From assembly GCF_024400215.1 (NCBI RefSeq), contig NZ_CP053748.1, positions 310,001 to 374,000 on the forward strand: 64,000 nt of DNA, given 5' to 3'. Below the pieces are notes generated by a model. The model saw only the letters and a list, made by a program, of their open reading frames with translations, made no database searches and had not been told where the DNA came from. Positions within the stretch are counted from its first letter, which is position 1. Every line of letters starts with the position of its first letter. Source of the DNA: Massilia sp. erpn (GTDB taxonomy: Bacteria > Pseudomonadota > Gammaproteobacteria > Burkholderiales > Burkholderiaceae_D). Of the stretch, positions 1-8,054 are shown one piece after another. Made by a program: the position numbers and the translations under genes.

Positions 1-834
1 CCGCTGTCCGCGCATCTCGATCACGTAGATCAGCAGCGGCAGGATCAGCAGATCCAGGCCCACGCTGAACAGCACATAGGAGCTGGTCCACAGCTTCTTA
101 TTGATGGGGAAGGCAAGATCCCAGCACAGCGCCACGCCGATGCAGGCCACGCCCGCCATCATCAGCCGCGCCAGCGTTTCATAGCTGGCGCCCAGCGACA
201 GGATCAGGCGTCCCGCAAAATAGCCGGCGATGACGTTGACGATGGAGGGCAAGGTACTGAGTATGCCCTCCGGATCGAACAGAACGCCCGCCTCCTCATA
301 CATATGCGCCTTGCCCAGCACGGCCAGGTCCAGCTTGTAGGCCGCATTGCCATGCATGCTGTAGTCGCCAAACAGTGCCATCACCAGCCAATAGACCAGC
401 AGCGCGGCGATGCAGAACCACAGCGCGCCCCGCTCTTTGCAGAAATGCAGGATCAACGCCGCGCTGCCGAAGCACAGCGCGATGCGCTGCAGAACACCCG
501 GTATGCGCACATGGTCGAGCGGCCCGGTGAACGGGAACCAGTACACCAGAAAACCCAGCAGGAAAATCAGCGCCGTGCGCCGCCCCACCTTCGCCAGTAC
601 CGCGCCATCGCCCTGCTCCGCATACTTGGGCAGAGCGAAGGCCAGCGCATTGCCGACCACGAAAAGAAAGGTCGGGAACACCCAGTCGGTCGGCGTGAAA
701 CCATGCCAGTCGGCGTGCAGCAGCGGACCGTACACATGGCCCCAGTCGCCCGGCGTGTTCACCACGATCATCAGCGCCACGGTCAGGCCGCGCAGCACGT
801 CAAGCGAGAGATAACGGTTCTGCAGTTTGCTCAT
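1..834 (-). CDS. NagX-like membrane N-acetyltransferase (DUF5009), partial
   Basis: The first 278 residues of a multi-pass membrane protein run off the left edge of the window. The N-terminus carries the family signature LSLDVLRGLTVALMIVVNTP followed by a conserved HGFTPTDWVFPTFLF stretch, as in the heparan-alpha-glucosaminide N-acetyltransferase/NagX family. Several hydrophobic helices follow. The start codon overlaps the stop of the upstream GH18 gene (ATGA, 831-834), so the two are translationally coupled. NagX proteins sit in chitin and N-acetylglucosamine utilisation loci of proteobacteria, which fits the GH18 enzyme, TonB receptor and GntR regulator here. The exact substrate is inferred, and the C-terminus is outside the window. 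Confidence 0.85.
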   Translation of the reverse strand, partial: MSKLQNRYLSLDVLRGLTVALMIVVNTPGDWGHVYGPLLHADWHGFTPTDWVFPTFLFVVGNALAFALPKYAEQGDGAVLAKVGRRTALIFLLGFLVYWFPFTGPLDHVRIPGVLQRIALCFGSAALILHFCKERGALWFCIAALLVYWLVMALFGDYSMHGNAAYKLDLAVLGKAHMYEEAGVLFDPEGILSTLPSIVNVIAGYFAGRLILSLGASYETLARLMMAGVACIGVALCWDLAFPINKKLWTSSYVLFSVGLDLLILPLLIYVIEMRGQR

Positions 835-1799
835 GGCGCCACCTTACCCAGTTCGCGCCCATACACGCCGGCCGCCACGCCCGGCAACGAGCTGCAGCGC
901 GGGTCGGCGCCCGTCGTCGGCTGGCCGCAAGGCTTGTCGCGGTCCAGCGACCAGTAATGCAGGCCCGCCAGCTTCATATCGCGTACGGCGCGCGCCACGG
1001 TGCGCGCATCGCTTTGGGTAAAAACATTTTCCGCCACATCATTCACGCCGATCATCGGCGTCACCTCGATCTGCTCCAGCGGCACCTTGTATTTCATATG
1101 CACGTTCAGCACCGCCTGAATGGCGGAGGAACCCATATCGCAGCGCTGGCCGCGCACCGCGCACACCTTGCTGCCGGCCGGGCCGTAATTCATCACCATC
1201 AGGTTCAGCACATAGTCGCGCAGGCCGCTGCGGCGGATCGCCGCCAGCACCGCCTCGCCGGTGGAGTTCAGGCTGCGCCGGCTGCCATCGGTGGCCGCGT
1301 GCGTGGCCACGGTAAAGCTGAAGCGCAGTTGCGGGCGTTTGCCTTGAGCCTTGACCAGACGCGCCAGCAGGCTGTCGATCTGGGCCGGAGTTTGCGCCGC
1401 TTCAATGTCGAAGTCAAAGCCCAGCAGGTGCGCCGAGTCGTAGCGGGCGATGAATTTTTCCATGCCCTCGTCGCTGGAGCAGGTGAATATGCCGCCCTGG
1501 CCTCCGGTCGATACGATATAGCCGATGCCGGCCGCCACGAACTGCGGCACCTTGGCCGCCGCTACCGTCTGCCCGGGCTGTCCGCCCCAGGTCTCGGCGC
1601 CGCATTCGCCGACGGCAAAGGCCCAGCTCAGCGCTTTGGCATCCAGCCCTTGCAGGGCATTGATGCTGGCTGCCGCGCCATCCAGCGGCAGATGGCGGTA
1701 CGGACTATAGACAAATTGCGGCGCAGCCGCCGCAGGCGCGGATGCAGCCGCAAAGGCTGCCGCGGCGCCCAGCAGCGCCGCCATGACTTTGGTTCTCAT
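831..1799 (-). CDS. Secreted GH18-family chitinase-like glycosidase
   Basis: A 322-residue protein with a signal peptide (about residues 1-26, ending ASAPAAAA). The GH18 catalytic signature is seen as GFDFDIE at residues 127-133: Glu133 would be the catalytic acid and Asp129/Asp131 the assisting residues. The remaining barrel motifs (LMVMNYGPAG, then LHYWSLDRD near the C-terminus) fit bacterial chitinases with a compact catalytic domain and no separate chitin-binding module. A purine-rich Shine-Dalgarno sequence (GGAGAAGAA) precedes the ATG. It lies between the TonB receptor and the NagX-like gene, so periplasmic or extracellular hydrolysis of chitin oligosaccharides is the likely role. Activity on chitin itself is not shown by the sequence. 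Confidence 0.82.
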   Translation of the reverse strand: MRTKVMAALLGAAAAFAAASAPAAAAPQFVYSPYRHLPLDGAAASINALQGLDAKALSWAFAVGECGAETWGGQPGQTVAAAKVPQFVAAGIGYIVSTGGQGGIFTCSSDEGMEKFIARYDSAHLLGFDFDIEAAQTPAQIDSLLARLVKAQGKRPQLRFSFTVATHAATDGSRRSLNSTGEAVLAAIRRSGLRDYVLNLMVMNYGPAGSKVCAVRGQRCDMGSSAIQAVLNVHMKYKVPLEQIEVTPMIGVNDVAENVFTQSDARTVARAVRDMKLAGLHYWSLDRDKPCGQPTTGADPRCSSLPGVAAGVYGRELGKVAP

Positions 1800-1814
1800 T
1801 TCTTCTCCTGCATG

Positions 1815-1845
1815 AAAAAGGGCAGGACTCCGCGTGGTCCTGCCC
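1815..1845 (-). terminator. Rho-independent terminator or attenuator after the TonB receptor
   Basis: A 9-bp perfect stem (1820-1828 with 1837-1845, GGGCAGGAC/GTCCTGCCC) is followed on the minus strand by TTTTT. It lies between the TonB receptor stop and the GH18 start, so it would end most receptor transcripts and lower expression of the downstream enzyme genes. Confidence 0.7.
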
Positions 1846-1872
1846 CATACTGCGATTTACTGCGCTGACGCC

Positions 1873-4536
1873 TTACATCTTGCCCCGGATGCCGAAGAAG
1901 AGCTGCTTGCCGTTCTTGTAGAAGGCGCGCGGCTGGTCCTTGGTGGTGGCGTAGGACTTGAGCGTTGGATCGTTCAAGTCCTTGCCTTCCAGCGAGAGCG
2001 TCAGGTTCTCGGTGAGATTGTAGTTGAAGGCAGCCGACAGCGTGCCCACACCGTCCTGATAGATCGCGCTGTTGCGGTCCAGGCCATTCAGGAAGGCCGA
2101 GCGGTAGCTGTAGTTGATGCGGGCGCTGAACTTGTTGTTCTCGTAGAACACGCCGGCGTTGTAGGAGCGCTTGGAGGTGCCCACCATATTGCAGTCACCC
2201 AGATCGGCGCAGGCCGAATTCGGCGCCTTGCCGGTTTCCTTGCCGTCGGCATAGGTGTAGTTGGCGTTGACGCCGAAGCCATTGCCCAGATCCTGCACAT
2301 ACTGCAGTTCCACGCCGCGCACGCGGGCCTTGGTATTCATCGCGGAACTCATGGTGTAGGTCGTGACGCGGCCCACCGACTGGTTGAAAAATTCCGCCGT
2401 CGAGGCGCCAAAGGTCACATACGACGCCATGTGCATATTGAACACGTTCACGCCCAGCAGCGACTTGGGCATGAAGTACCACTCAATGCCGGCATCCACA
2501 TTGTTCGACAGGATGGGCGTCAGCTTGGGATTGCCGCCGTTGGCCGAGAAGGTCAGGTCGTTCAGGCTGAGCGAGCCGAGGGCGCCGATATCGGGGCGCG
2601 ACAGCGTGCGGCTGGCTGCGCCGCGCAGCACCACGTCCTGCGACAGGTCGGTGCGCAGGTTCAGGCTGGGCAGGAAGTTGTTATAGCTGCGCGAGGTGTA
2701 CTCCGGCGCCCAGCGATCGTTGGGCGAAGCGTTGGCCACATCGATCTGGGTGCGCACGAAGCGCACGCCGAGATTGCCCTGCACCGGACCGAAACTCAGG
2801 TCGCCCATCACATAACCGGCCGAGGCTTTTTCGCGGATCTGGAATTCGCTTTGGTAGGCATGGGTGTCGAAGCTGACGTACTTGTCGCCCCAGGCTTTCA
2901 TTGACTCGCTGGTAAAGGTCCAGCCCTTGTTCAGCAGATTGGGCAGCGGGCTGTCCGGGAAATTGGTCAAGCCGGTAGGCCGGTTGGCGGCCAAGCCGCC
3001 GGCCGGCGCCACGGTACCCGACAGCCAGATCAGGTCGCGCTCATGCTTGGCGTGGCGCAGGCCGAAATGCAGGGTCGGCACAATCTCCCACGGCGTCTTG
3101 TACTCGCCATCGACCTGGCCATAGCTTTCCTTGTCCTTGGCCTTGGTGTCCGAAGCCCAGCCGCTGAAGAAGTTGGCGCCGGTGCGCGGCGTGAAGCTGC
3201 CGGCATTCGGCACGACGACCGTGGCCGGCTGATCCAGGCCATAGGTGGTGATGCTGGTGCCGGAATAGGCCAGCCAGGCTTCATAGCCATAGTCGCGCGC
3301 ATAGCCGGTGCCGCGCGTGGTGCCGATCTGGCCCTTGAATTTCAGGTGCTCGTTGGCGCGCCATTGCCAGTCCAGATTGAGGAACTTGGAATCGCTGTAA
3401 GAGCCGGGACGGGCAATGATGTCCTGCAACGAAGAACCCATATCGCTGCAGTTGGCGACCGGGCAGGCGGCCGGGAATGCGAGCGCCGTGATGGTGTCGC
3501 CCTTGATGGTCCAGGAAGAAGGCTTGATGCCGCCGGTGCCGGCCAGGTTGGCGTTGTTCGACAGCGGCTGGCTGGCGTCCATCATGAAGTTGGCGTTGAT
3601 ATTGTCCGCATCCAGGCGGGTATAAAAGCCGCTGACATCGAAACTGAAATCGGGGCTGACCTTGAACTGCACGTCCAGCATGCCGCCCTTGCGCTCGCGC
3701 TTCTGCTCGAACAAGGCGGTACCGGTCAGCACCGACAGCCATTTGCCGTTCACCTCGGGATTGGACTTGACCCACTCCGGCGCCATGGTGCTGTCCACCT
3801 TGGCCCAGGACAGGAATTCCTGGCCGAGGCGGCGCAGGCTGCGCTTCTCGTCGAACAGCTGCACCAGCACGCCCATATTGCCGGCCTCGTTCTTCCAGTT
3901 GGCCAGGGCGCTGAACTGCGCATCGGTTTTCTTCGGCCCTTCGCTGTACACGCCTTCCACGGAACCCATCAGAGTCCAGGGCTTCTTGAAGCTGAGCGGC
4001 TTGCGCGTTTCGATGTTCACATTGCCGGCCGCGCCGCCCTCGATCAGATTGGCCTGCGCGCTTTTATGCACCGTGACGCGGCCGATCAATTCGGAAGGGA
4101 ACATCGAGTAGCTGACCGAGCGGCCGCCATTGGTGATGTTCGAGATATACCAGTCGCCGCTGGACACGGTATGCCCATTCAGCGTGGTCAGGGTCAGGTT
4201 GGACGGCGTGCCTTTCAGGCTGACGCGGTCATTCTCGCCGAAGCCGCCTTCGCTGCCGCCGGCCGTCGCCACCGACACGCCCGGCACGCGCTGCAGGGAA
4301 TCGGCCACGCTCTTATCCGGCATCTTGCCCACGTCTTCGGCGGTGATCACTTCCACCAGCGACTCGGCATTACGTTTCTGGTTCAACGACTGGGCCAGCG
4401 CGGCACGCACGCCGGTCACGGTGACGACGGCCGACTCATCGACTTTGGAACTGGCTGGCGGGGTTTGCGCCGCCGCACCACTGGCGGCGGTCAGGATGGC
4501 GACCGCGGTGGCGATCGGGGTCAGATTGCGCTTCAT
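1873..4536 (-). CDS. TonB-dependent outer-membrane receptor (proteobacterial carbohydrate type)
   Basis: An 887-residue outer-membrane receptor. The start is set at MKRNLTPI because a strong GGAGGAGA ribosome site lies just upstream; a longer in-frame extension to 4620 lacks such a site. A signal peptide ends near AAAQ. The plug domain follows, with the family motif ITAEDVGKMPDKSVADSL and RVPGV, then a long beta-barrel with many aromatic-rich strands, ending LFFGIRGKM. This architecture is the large Xanthomonas/Caulobacter-type TonB receptor group, often devoted to oligosaccharide uptake. With GH18 and NagX-like genes downstream and a divergent GntR regulator upstream, chito-oligosaccharide uptake is the best inference. 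No TonB box could be assigned with confidence. Confidence 0.9.
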   Translation of the reverse strand: MKRNLTPIATAVAILTAASGAAAQTPPASSKVDESAVVTVTGVRAALAQSLNQKRNAESLVEVITAEDVGKMPDKSVADSLQRVPGVSVATAGGSEGGFGENDRVSLKGTPSNLTLTTLNGHTVSSGDWYISNITNGGRSVSYSMFPSELIGRVTVHKSAQANLIEGGAAGNVNIETRKPLSFKKPWTLMGSVEGVYSEGPKKTDAQFSALANWKNEAGNMGVLVQLFDEKRSLRRLGQEFLSWAKVDSTMAPEWVKSNPEVNGKWLSVLTGTALFEQKRERKGGMLDVQFKVSPDFSFDVSGFYTRLDADNINANFMMDASQPLSNNANLAGTGGIKPSSWTIKGDTITALAFPAACPVANCSDMGSSLQDIIARPGSYSDSKFLNLDWQWRANEHLKFKGQIGTTRGTGYARDYGYEAWLAYSGTSITTYGLDQPATVVVPNAGSFTPRTGANFFSGWASDTKAKDKESYGQVDGEYKTPWEIVPTLHFGLRHAKHERDLIWLSGTVAPAGGLAANRPTGLTNFPDSPLPNLLNKGWTFTSESMKAWGDKYVSFDTHAYQSEFQIREKASAGYVMGDLSFGPVQGNLGVRFVRTQIDVANASPNDRWAPEYTSRSYNNFLPSLNLRTDLSQDVVLRGAASRTLSRPDIGALGSLSLNDLTFSANGGNPKLTPILSNNVDAGIEWYFMPKSLLGVNVFNMHMASYVTFGASTAEFFNQSVGRVTTYTMSSAMNTKARVRGVELQYVQDLGNGFGVNANYTYADGKETGKAPNSACADLGDCNMVGTSKRSYNAGVFYENNKFSARINYSYRSAFLNGLDRNSAIYQDGVGTLSAAFNYNLTENLTLSLEGKDLNDPTLKSYATTKDQPRAFYKNGKQLFFGIRGKM

Positions 4537-4594
4537 GTCTCCTCCTAAGCTTTGCTTTTTTGTGTGGAATTGCATAAAACCAATTGCACGCCAA

Positions 4595-4626
4595 TATACC
4601 CCTATCGCATACCAAATCATTACCAG
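4595..4626 (-). promoter_or_regulatory. Possible operator half-sites before the TonB receptor
   Basis: Three similar short elements lie in the same orientation on the plus strand: TATACC (4595-4600), ATACCA (4609-4614) and TTACCA (4620-4625). They sit about 60-90 bases upstream of the receptor start, in an AT-rich gap. The same TGGTA core occurs in the gntR promoter at 4756-4768, so a shared regulator is possible. This is pattern-based only. Confidence 0.35.
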
Positions 4627-4737
4627 TCATTAGATTTTTTTCAAACGTTGCACAAAAAACACATGCCGCGCTATCAACACTTGGTAAGCGTCAGAGGGAG
4701 GATGCGGTGTTGCAGCCACGCACAGTAGGCTGATGGC

Positions 4738-4768
4738 TTGTGGCATGGTCTTTTTTTGGTATTATCAA
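4738..4768 (+). promoter_or_regulatory. gntR promoter with overlapping near-palindrome
   Basis: A sigma70-like pair TTGTGG (4738-4743) and TATTAT (4760-4765) with a 16-base spacer lies upstream of the GntR gene. The -10 box is embedded in the near-palindrome TTGGTATTATCAA (4756-4768), which would suit autoregulation by a dimeric GntR protein. Confidence 0.45.
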
Positions 4769-4835
4769 AAGACGTTGTTTGACAAGAATGGGGCGCGCAA
4801 GCACGCGCTCCGCACGAGACAAGAAAGAAAGTGGT

Positions 4836-5576
4836 ATGACATCACTTGCAGAAATCATGGAGACCATGGGGCAAACCAGCAGCCTGCCCCTGTACCAGCT
4901 ATTACAGCGCGCCCTGCGCGAAGCCATCGACAAACGCATCTTCGGCCCCGATGAAGCCCTGCCCGCCGAGCGCCAGCTGGCGAGCGAACTGTCGATCTCG
5001 CGCATCACGGTGCGCAAGGCCATCGACGGCCTGGTGGACGAGGGTCTGCTGGTGCGCCGGCCCGGCTCCGGCAATTTCATCAACACCCGCATCGAAAAGA
5101 ACTTCGCCAAACTGACCTCGTTTTCCGAGGACATGCGCGCGCGCGGCCGTACCCCGCGCAGCGTGTGGCTGAAGCGCTCGGAAGGCACGGTCACGCCGGA
5201 AGAAGCGCTGCGGCTGCGGCTCAGTCCCGGTGCCCCGGTGTACCGCTTCAACCGCATCCGCTTTGCCGACGATGTGCCGATGTGCCTGGAGTACGCGACC
5301 ATTGTCGCCACCGCCCTGCCCGCACTGGACGCGGTCGATGTCTCGATGTATGAAGCGCTGGAGAAGGCCGGCAACCGGCCGGTGCGCGCCCTGCAACGCC
5401 TCTCGGCCCTGCTGCTGAACGCGGAACAGGCGGCGCTGCTGCAGGCACAGCAGGGCGATGCGGGACTGGCGGTGGAGCGTCTGGGCTTTTTGCGCGATGG
5501 CCGCGCGGTGGAATTTTGCCGCTCGATCTTCCGCGGCGATATGTACGATTTTGTGGCAGAACTCAGCACGCCCTGA
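4836..5576 (+). CDS. GntR/HutC-family regulator with UTRA domain
   Basis: A 246-residue transcription regulator. A winged helix-turn-helix fills about residues 15-85, with the typical stretch LPAERQLASELSISRITVRK and a wing reading RRPGSGNFI. A UTRA ligand-binding domain follows (from about residue 95, LTSFSEDMRARGRTP). The HutC group binds sugar phosphates or amino sugar phosphates (for example NagR/DasR) among other ligands. It is divergent from the TonB receptor, so it probably controls the chitin/GlcNAc locus. The start at 4836 is the first ATG that keeps the full fold; an alternative ATG lies at 4857. The ligand is inferred from context only. Confidence 0.85.
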   Translation: MTSLAEIMETMGQTSSLPLYQLLQRALREAIDKRIFGPDEALPAERQLASELSISRITVRKAIDGLVDEGLLVRRPGSGNFINTRIEKNFAKLTSFSEDMRARGRTPRSVWLKRSEGTVTPEEALRLRLSPGAPVYRFNRIRFADDVPMCLEYATIVATALPALDAVDVSMYEALEKAGNRPVRALQRLSALLLNAEQAALLQAQQGDAGLAVERLGFLRDGRAVEFCRSIFRGDMYDFVAELSTP

Positions 5577-5592
5577 GTTCAGCCTTCCTTCC

Positions 5593-5838
5593 CTACAGTA
5601 GCTCCGCCGGCGCGGCCTCCTCCTCCGCGCCTTCGCTCTCTTCCCACTCCAGGATATCGCCCGGCTGGCAAGCCAGGCGCTCGCAGATCTTCTCCAGCGT
5701 GACAAAGCGTATGCCCTTGACCTTGCCGGATTTGAGCAATGAGAGGTTTTGTTCGGTGATACCTACATAAGCCGCCAGTTCCTTGGACTTGATCTTACGT
5801 TTCGCCAGCATGACATCGAGGTTGACAATAATGGGCAT
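5593..5838 (-). CDS. Small Cro/CI-type HTH regulator
   Basis: An 81-residue protein that is almost entirely a helix-turn-helix domain (LAAYVGITEQNLSLLKSGK, then FVTLEKICERLACQPGDIL), with a short acidic tail (EWEESEGAEEEAA). This is the YozG-like group that is commonly encoded directly after a DUF2975 membrane protein. The start codon overlaps the stop of the DUF2975 gene by one base (TGATG), so the two are co-translated. Such pairs are thought to act as a membrane protein plus its regulator, but their signal is unknown. Confidence 0.85.
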   Translation of the reverse strand: MPIIVNLDVMLAKRKIKSKELAAYVGITEQNLSLLKSGKVKGIRFVTLEKICERLACQPGDILEWEESEGAEEEAAPAELL

Positions 5839-6410
5839 CAGACGAACCCCTTGTTTTCTTCCTCAAGGCGATGGCCTTCGTGCATGATGGCAGTCAGGAC
5901 GTAGAACAACGCGCACACAAGAACAAGCAACAATTCATTTGAGCTGAAGCTGAAGAGAACTTGCAATATCGGAGTCTTCACCATCGCATTGATGGCAAGG
6001 GCGCGCAGAGGCTTCTCAAGATTGCTCAACACCGTATAGAGGAGAAGCGCCCCGGAAAACGCCTGCATGGCGGCGATGGTACGCAAGGAAAAAATCATAC
6101 CGTCTTTTACGGATGCCAAAATACTATTGAACTGAATAACGGCGTAAAACAGGACACCAAGGGCTAGCACCCCTAGTCCTATGCCCACCAAACGCTGAGC
6201 AAAACTCAAACGAAGCAACTCATCGAAGGTGAGGCCGTCCGGATAGAAAAACATACGCATATAAAACACATACTGACTGTCGACACCTCCCCAACACAAA
6301 CAGAAATACAGTATCTGCAATACAACAAATGCAACAAGAGCAGCTTGCAGGCCACTGCACAGATGCCTCACGGCAGGCTGCCCGCTTCTCAAAATATAAG
6401 AATTAATCAT
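5838..6410 (-). CDS. DUF2975 family membrane protein
   Basis: A 190-residue membrane protein with four predicted hydrophobic segments (near residues 20-45, 75-100, 115-140 and 155-180), the usual layout of DUF2975. The C-terminus is short and charged (HEGHRLEEENKGFV). It is the first gene of a two-gene unit with the small HTH protein downstream (TGATG overlap). The start is placed at the ATG at 6410; no clear Shine-Dalgarno site was seen, and an in-frame TTG lies two codons upstream. Function is unknown. Its base composition is more AT-rich than the neighbouring housekeeping genes. Confidence 0.75.
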   Translation of the reverse strand: MINSYILRSGQPAVRHLCSGLQAALVAFVVLQILYFCLCWGGVDSQYVFYMRMFFYPDGLTFDELLRLSFAQRLVGIGLGVLALGVLFYAVIQFNSILASVKDGMIFSLRTIAAMQAFSGALLLYTVLSNLEKPLRALAINAMVKTPILQVLFSFSSNELLLVLVCALFYVLTAIMHEGHRLEEENKGFV

Positions 6411-6434
6411 CGTCAAACAATAATTTTTTATGTC

Positions 6435-6463
6435 TTTACAATAAATTATGACTGTAATACACT
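6435..6463 (+). promoter_or_regulatory. Predicted sigma70 promoter of the peptide operon
   Basis: TTTACA (6435-6440), a 17-base spacer, then TACACT (6458-6463), in a markedly AT-rich gap upstream of the small peptide gene. This would give a leader of roughly 110 bases before the peptide start. Confidence 0.5.
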
Positions 6464-6527
6464 TTATTCTAACTGATTCGGAAAGCCCTGCAAGGCAGCC
6501 TGATGAGGCAGCGCAAAGTTCAGCGCG

Positions 6528-6543
6528 TTACCGCTCGCGGTAA
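6528..6543 (+). promoter_or_regulatory. Perfect palindrome in the leader of the peptide operon
   Basis: TTACCGC and GCGGTAA (6528-6534, 6537-6543) form a 7-bp perfect inverted repeat with a 2-base centre. It lies between the predicted promoter and the peptide start. It could be an operator for a dimeric regulator; as RNA the loop would be too tight for the full stem. Confidence 0.5.
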
Positions 6544-6582
6544 GAAAGTGTAAGTTGGTGTGAATTACTTTTGGAGTTAGAC

Positions 6583-6750
6583 ATGCAAACCGCAACCAGC
6601 ACTACAAATCAGCAAATAGTTAATGAAGAGTCAAACGACCCTTTCCTCATTGAGGAATTGGAAGCACGCTTTGAGATGGAGACAGTTCCAACCTCCTCAT
6701 TCTCATTGCAAATTTGTGGCTGCGACACGCGTGGGCCGTCAACACCATAG
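6583..6750 (+). CDS. Putative 55-residue precursor peptide (RiPP-like)
   Basis: A short reading frame with a well placed Shine-Dalgarno site (TTGGAG, 7 bases before ATG). It encodes 55 residues: a polar, Gln/Asn/Thr-rich N-terminus, an acidic middle with the helix-like stretch FLIEELEARFEME, and a C-terminal part TSSFSLQICGCDTRGPSTP containing the only two cysteines as CGC. It has no signal peptide or membrane segment. Size, an acidic leader-like half and a small Cys/Ser/Thr-rich tail are the classic layout of a ribosomal peptide precursor. It is followed 25 bases later by a membrane protease and two acyltransferase-like genes on the same strand. No known precursor family is recognised, so the assignment is inference from architecture and context. 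Confidence 0.65.
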   Translation: MQTATSTTNQQIVNEESNDPFLIEELEARFEMETVPTSSFSLQICGCDTRGPSTP

Positions 6751-6775
6751 GTAATCCACAAAGGCAATTTATAGT

Positions 6776-8029
6776 TTGTTCCCGTCCAACCCCAGATCCA
6801 TGCAGCCTACCCCCCTCCTCAAAGACGGCATCCGGATTTCACCCTATGATGGGACAACCTTGCACGCCGCTCCTCGCTTTCTTCTGGAATGCGAGGGGCG
6901 GTATTTTTTGATTTCAGTCGGGACGCGTGCACTGATACTCGCGCTGCTCAGACAACCATCAAGCGACAGCGAACTGGAACAAGCTTTTGTGGCCGAAGGT
7001 GGACCGCCCATGCCCGCCGCCAAGCTGCATGAACTGGGCGCGCAAACTTTGCCACCGGCGCTGCTACACGACGCCCCCAGTACCAAACGCATACGCCCCT
7101 TCTTTATCAGCATGGAACTGCTGTCAGCAGCGCTGGCCGCGCAGCTTGGACAGCGCTTGGCATGGCTGTTTCGGCCGCACTTGGCTGCCGTACTGCTATC
7201 GGCCTTCGCCGTCCTGCATTTCCTTACCCTGCCCGGCGCCATGCAAGCAGTACATGGCAGTTGGCAGGACATGGACACCGTTCCGCTGCTGATCGGTTTA
7301 CTCGTGCTAAGCGGGCTGCTGCATGAACTGGGCCATATCACAGCCTGCCGTTACTTCCGCTGTCCGCACGGCGGCATCGGGATTGGCCTCTATCTGATTT
7401 TTCCCGCCTGGTTTGCCGACGTAAGCCATGCCTGGCGCCTGACACGCCACCAACGCGCCGCGGTCGATCTGGGCGGCGTGTATTTTCAAGCCATCCTGCT
7501 GATCGGGTTGGATGCTTGGGCGCTTGCCAGCGGCGACAGCTTCGTCCTGCAGCTGATCTGGGTGATCACGTTCACCATGCTGTTTACGCTCAACCCCATG
7601 TTTAAATTCGACGGCTACTGGCTGCTGTCCGACCTGAGCGGTCTGCATAATCTGCATCAACAGATGCGTCGTCATACTGTCAGCCTGCTGCTGCGCGTAC
7701 TCGGACGGCCAAGCGGCCAAGCCAGTCGCCCCATGCAGATATGGATCTTGCATGTCTATACCTTGCTGGGCGGCGCCTACTTCCTGTACTTCGGCCATTT
7801 TTTGCTATGCGAGCTGCTACGGCAGTTCACCTCTCTGCCGCTGCAACTGCAGCAGATCGTTCAGGAGTTTGGCAGCGAGGCTGAATTCCTGTCTGCGGCG
7901 CTGCATCTGATGCGTGACTTGCTCTGGCCTGCCATGCTCGTATTCACCAGCATTTTTTTGATTACAAGAGTTCTGCGCACCCTCAGCGATCTTGTCGCCG
8001 CGATCCGAATCCAACAGCAGAGTTTATAG
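6776..8029 (+). CDS. M50 family membrane metalloprotease with PqqD-like N-terminal region
   Basis: A 417-residue polytopic membrane protein. The site-2 protease zinc motif HELGH is at residues 183-187, and the third-ligand motif NPMFKFDGYW is at 273-282. About residues 20-75 (SPYDGTTLHAAPRFLLECEG onwards, then ALLRQPSSDSELEQ) resemble a PqqD/RRE-type peptide-recognition fold, as in M50 proteins of peptide-maturation loci; this part is a pattern judgement. Several hydrophobic helices flank the active site. The start is taken as TTG at 6776 because AAAGG (6760-6764) is well spaced; an ATG at 6800 has no ribosome site. It lies 25 bases after the peptide gene, suggesting it cleaves that peptide or exports the product. 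Confidence 0.8.
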   Translation: MFPSNPRSMQPTPLLKDGIRISPYDGTTLHAAPRFLLECEGRYFLISVGTRALILALLRQPSSDSELEQAFVAEGGPPMPAAKLHELGAQTLPPALLHDAPSTKRIRPFFISMELLSAALAAQLGQRLAWLFRPHLAAVLLSAFAVLHFLTLPGAMQAVHGSWQDMDTVPLLIGLLVLSGLLHELGHITACRYFRCPHGGIGIGLYLIFPAWFADVSHAWRLTRHQRAAVDLGGVYFQAILLIGLDAWALASGDSFVLQLIWVITFTMLFTLNPMFKFDGYWLLSDLSGLHNLHQQMRRHTVSLLLRVLGRPSGQASRPMQIWILHVYTLLGGAYFLYFGHFLLCELLRQFTSLPLQLQQIVQEFGSEAEFLSAALHLMRDLLWPAMLVFTSIFLITRVLRTLSDLVAAIRIQQQSL

Positions 8030-8054
8030 AACGCTCCCGGAAAGGAAATTCACG

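Noticed and set aside
4537..4620. Longer N-terminus for the TonB receptor
   Set aside because: The strong ribosome site and signal peptide begin at 4536; the extension has neither.
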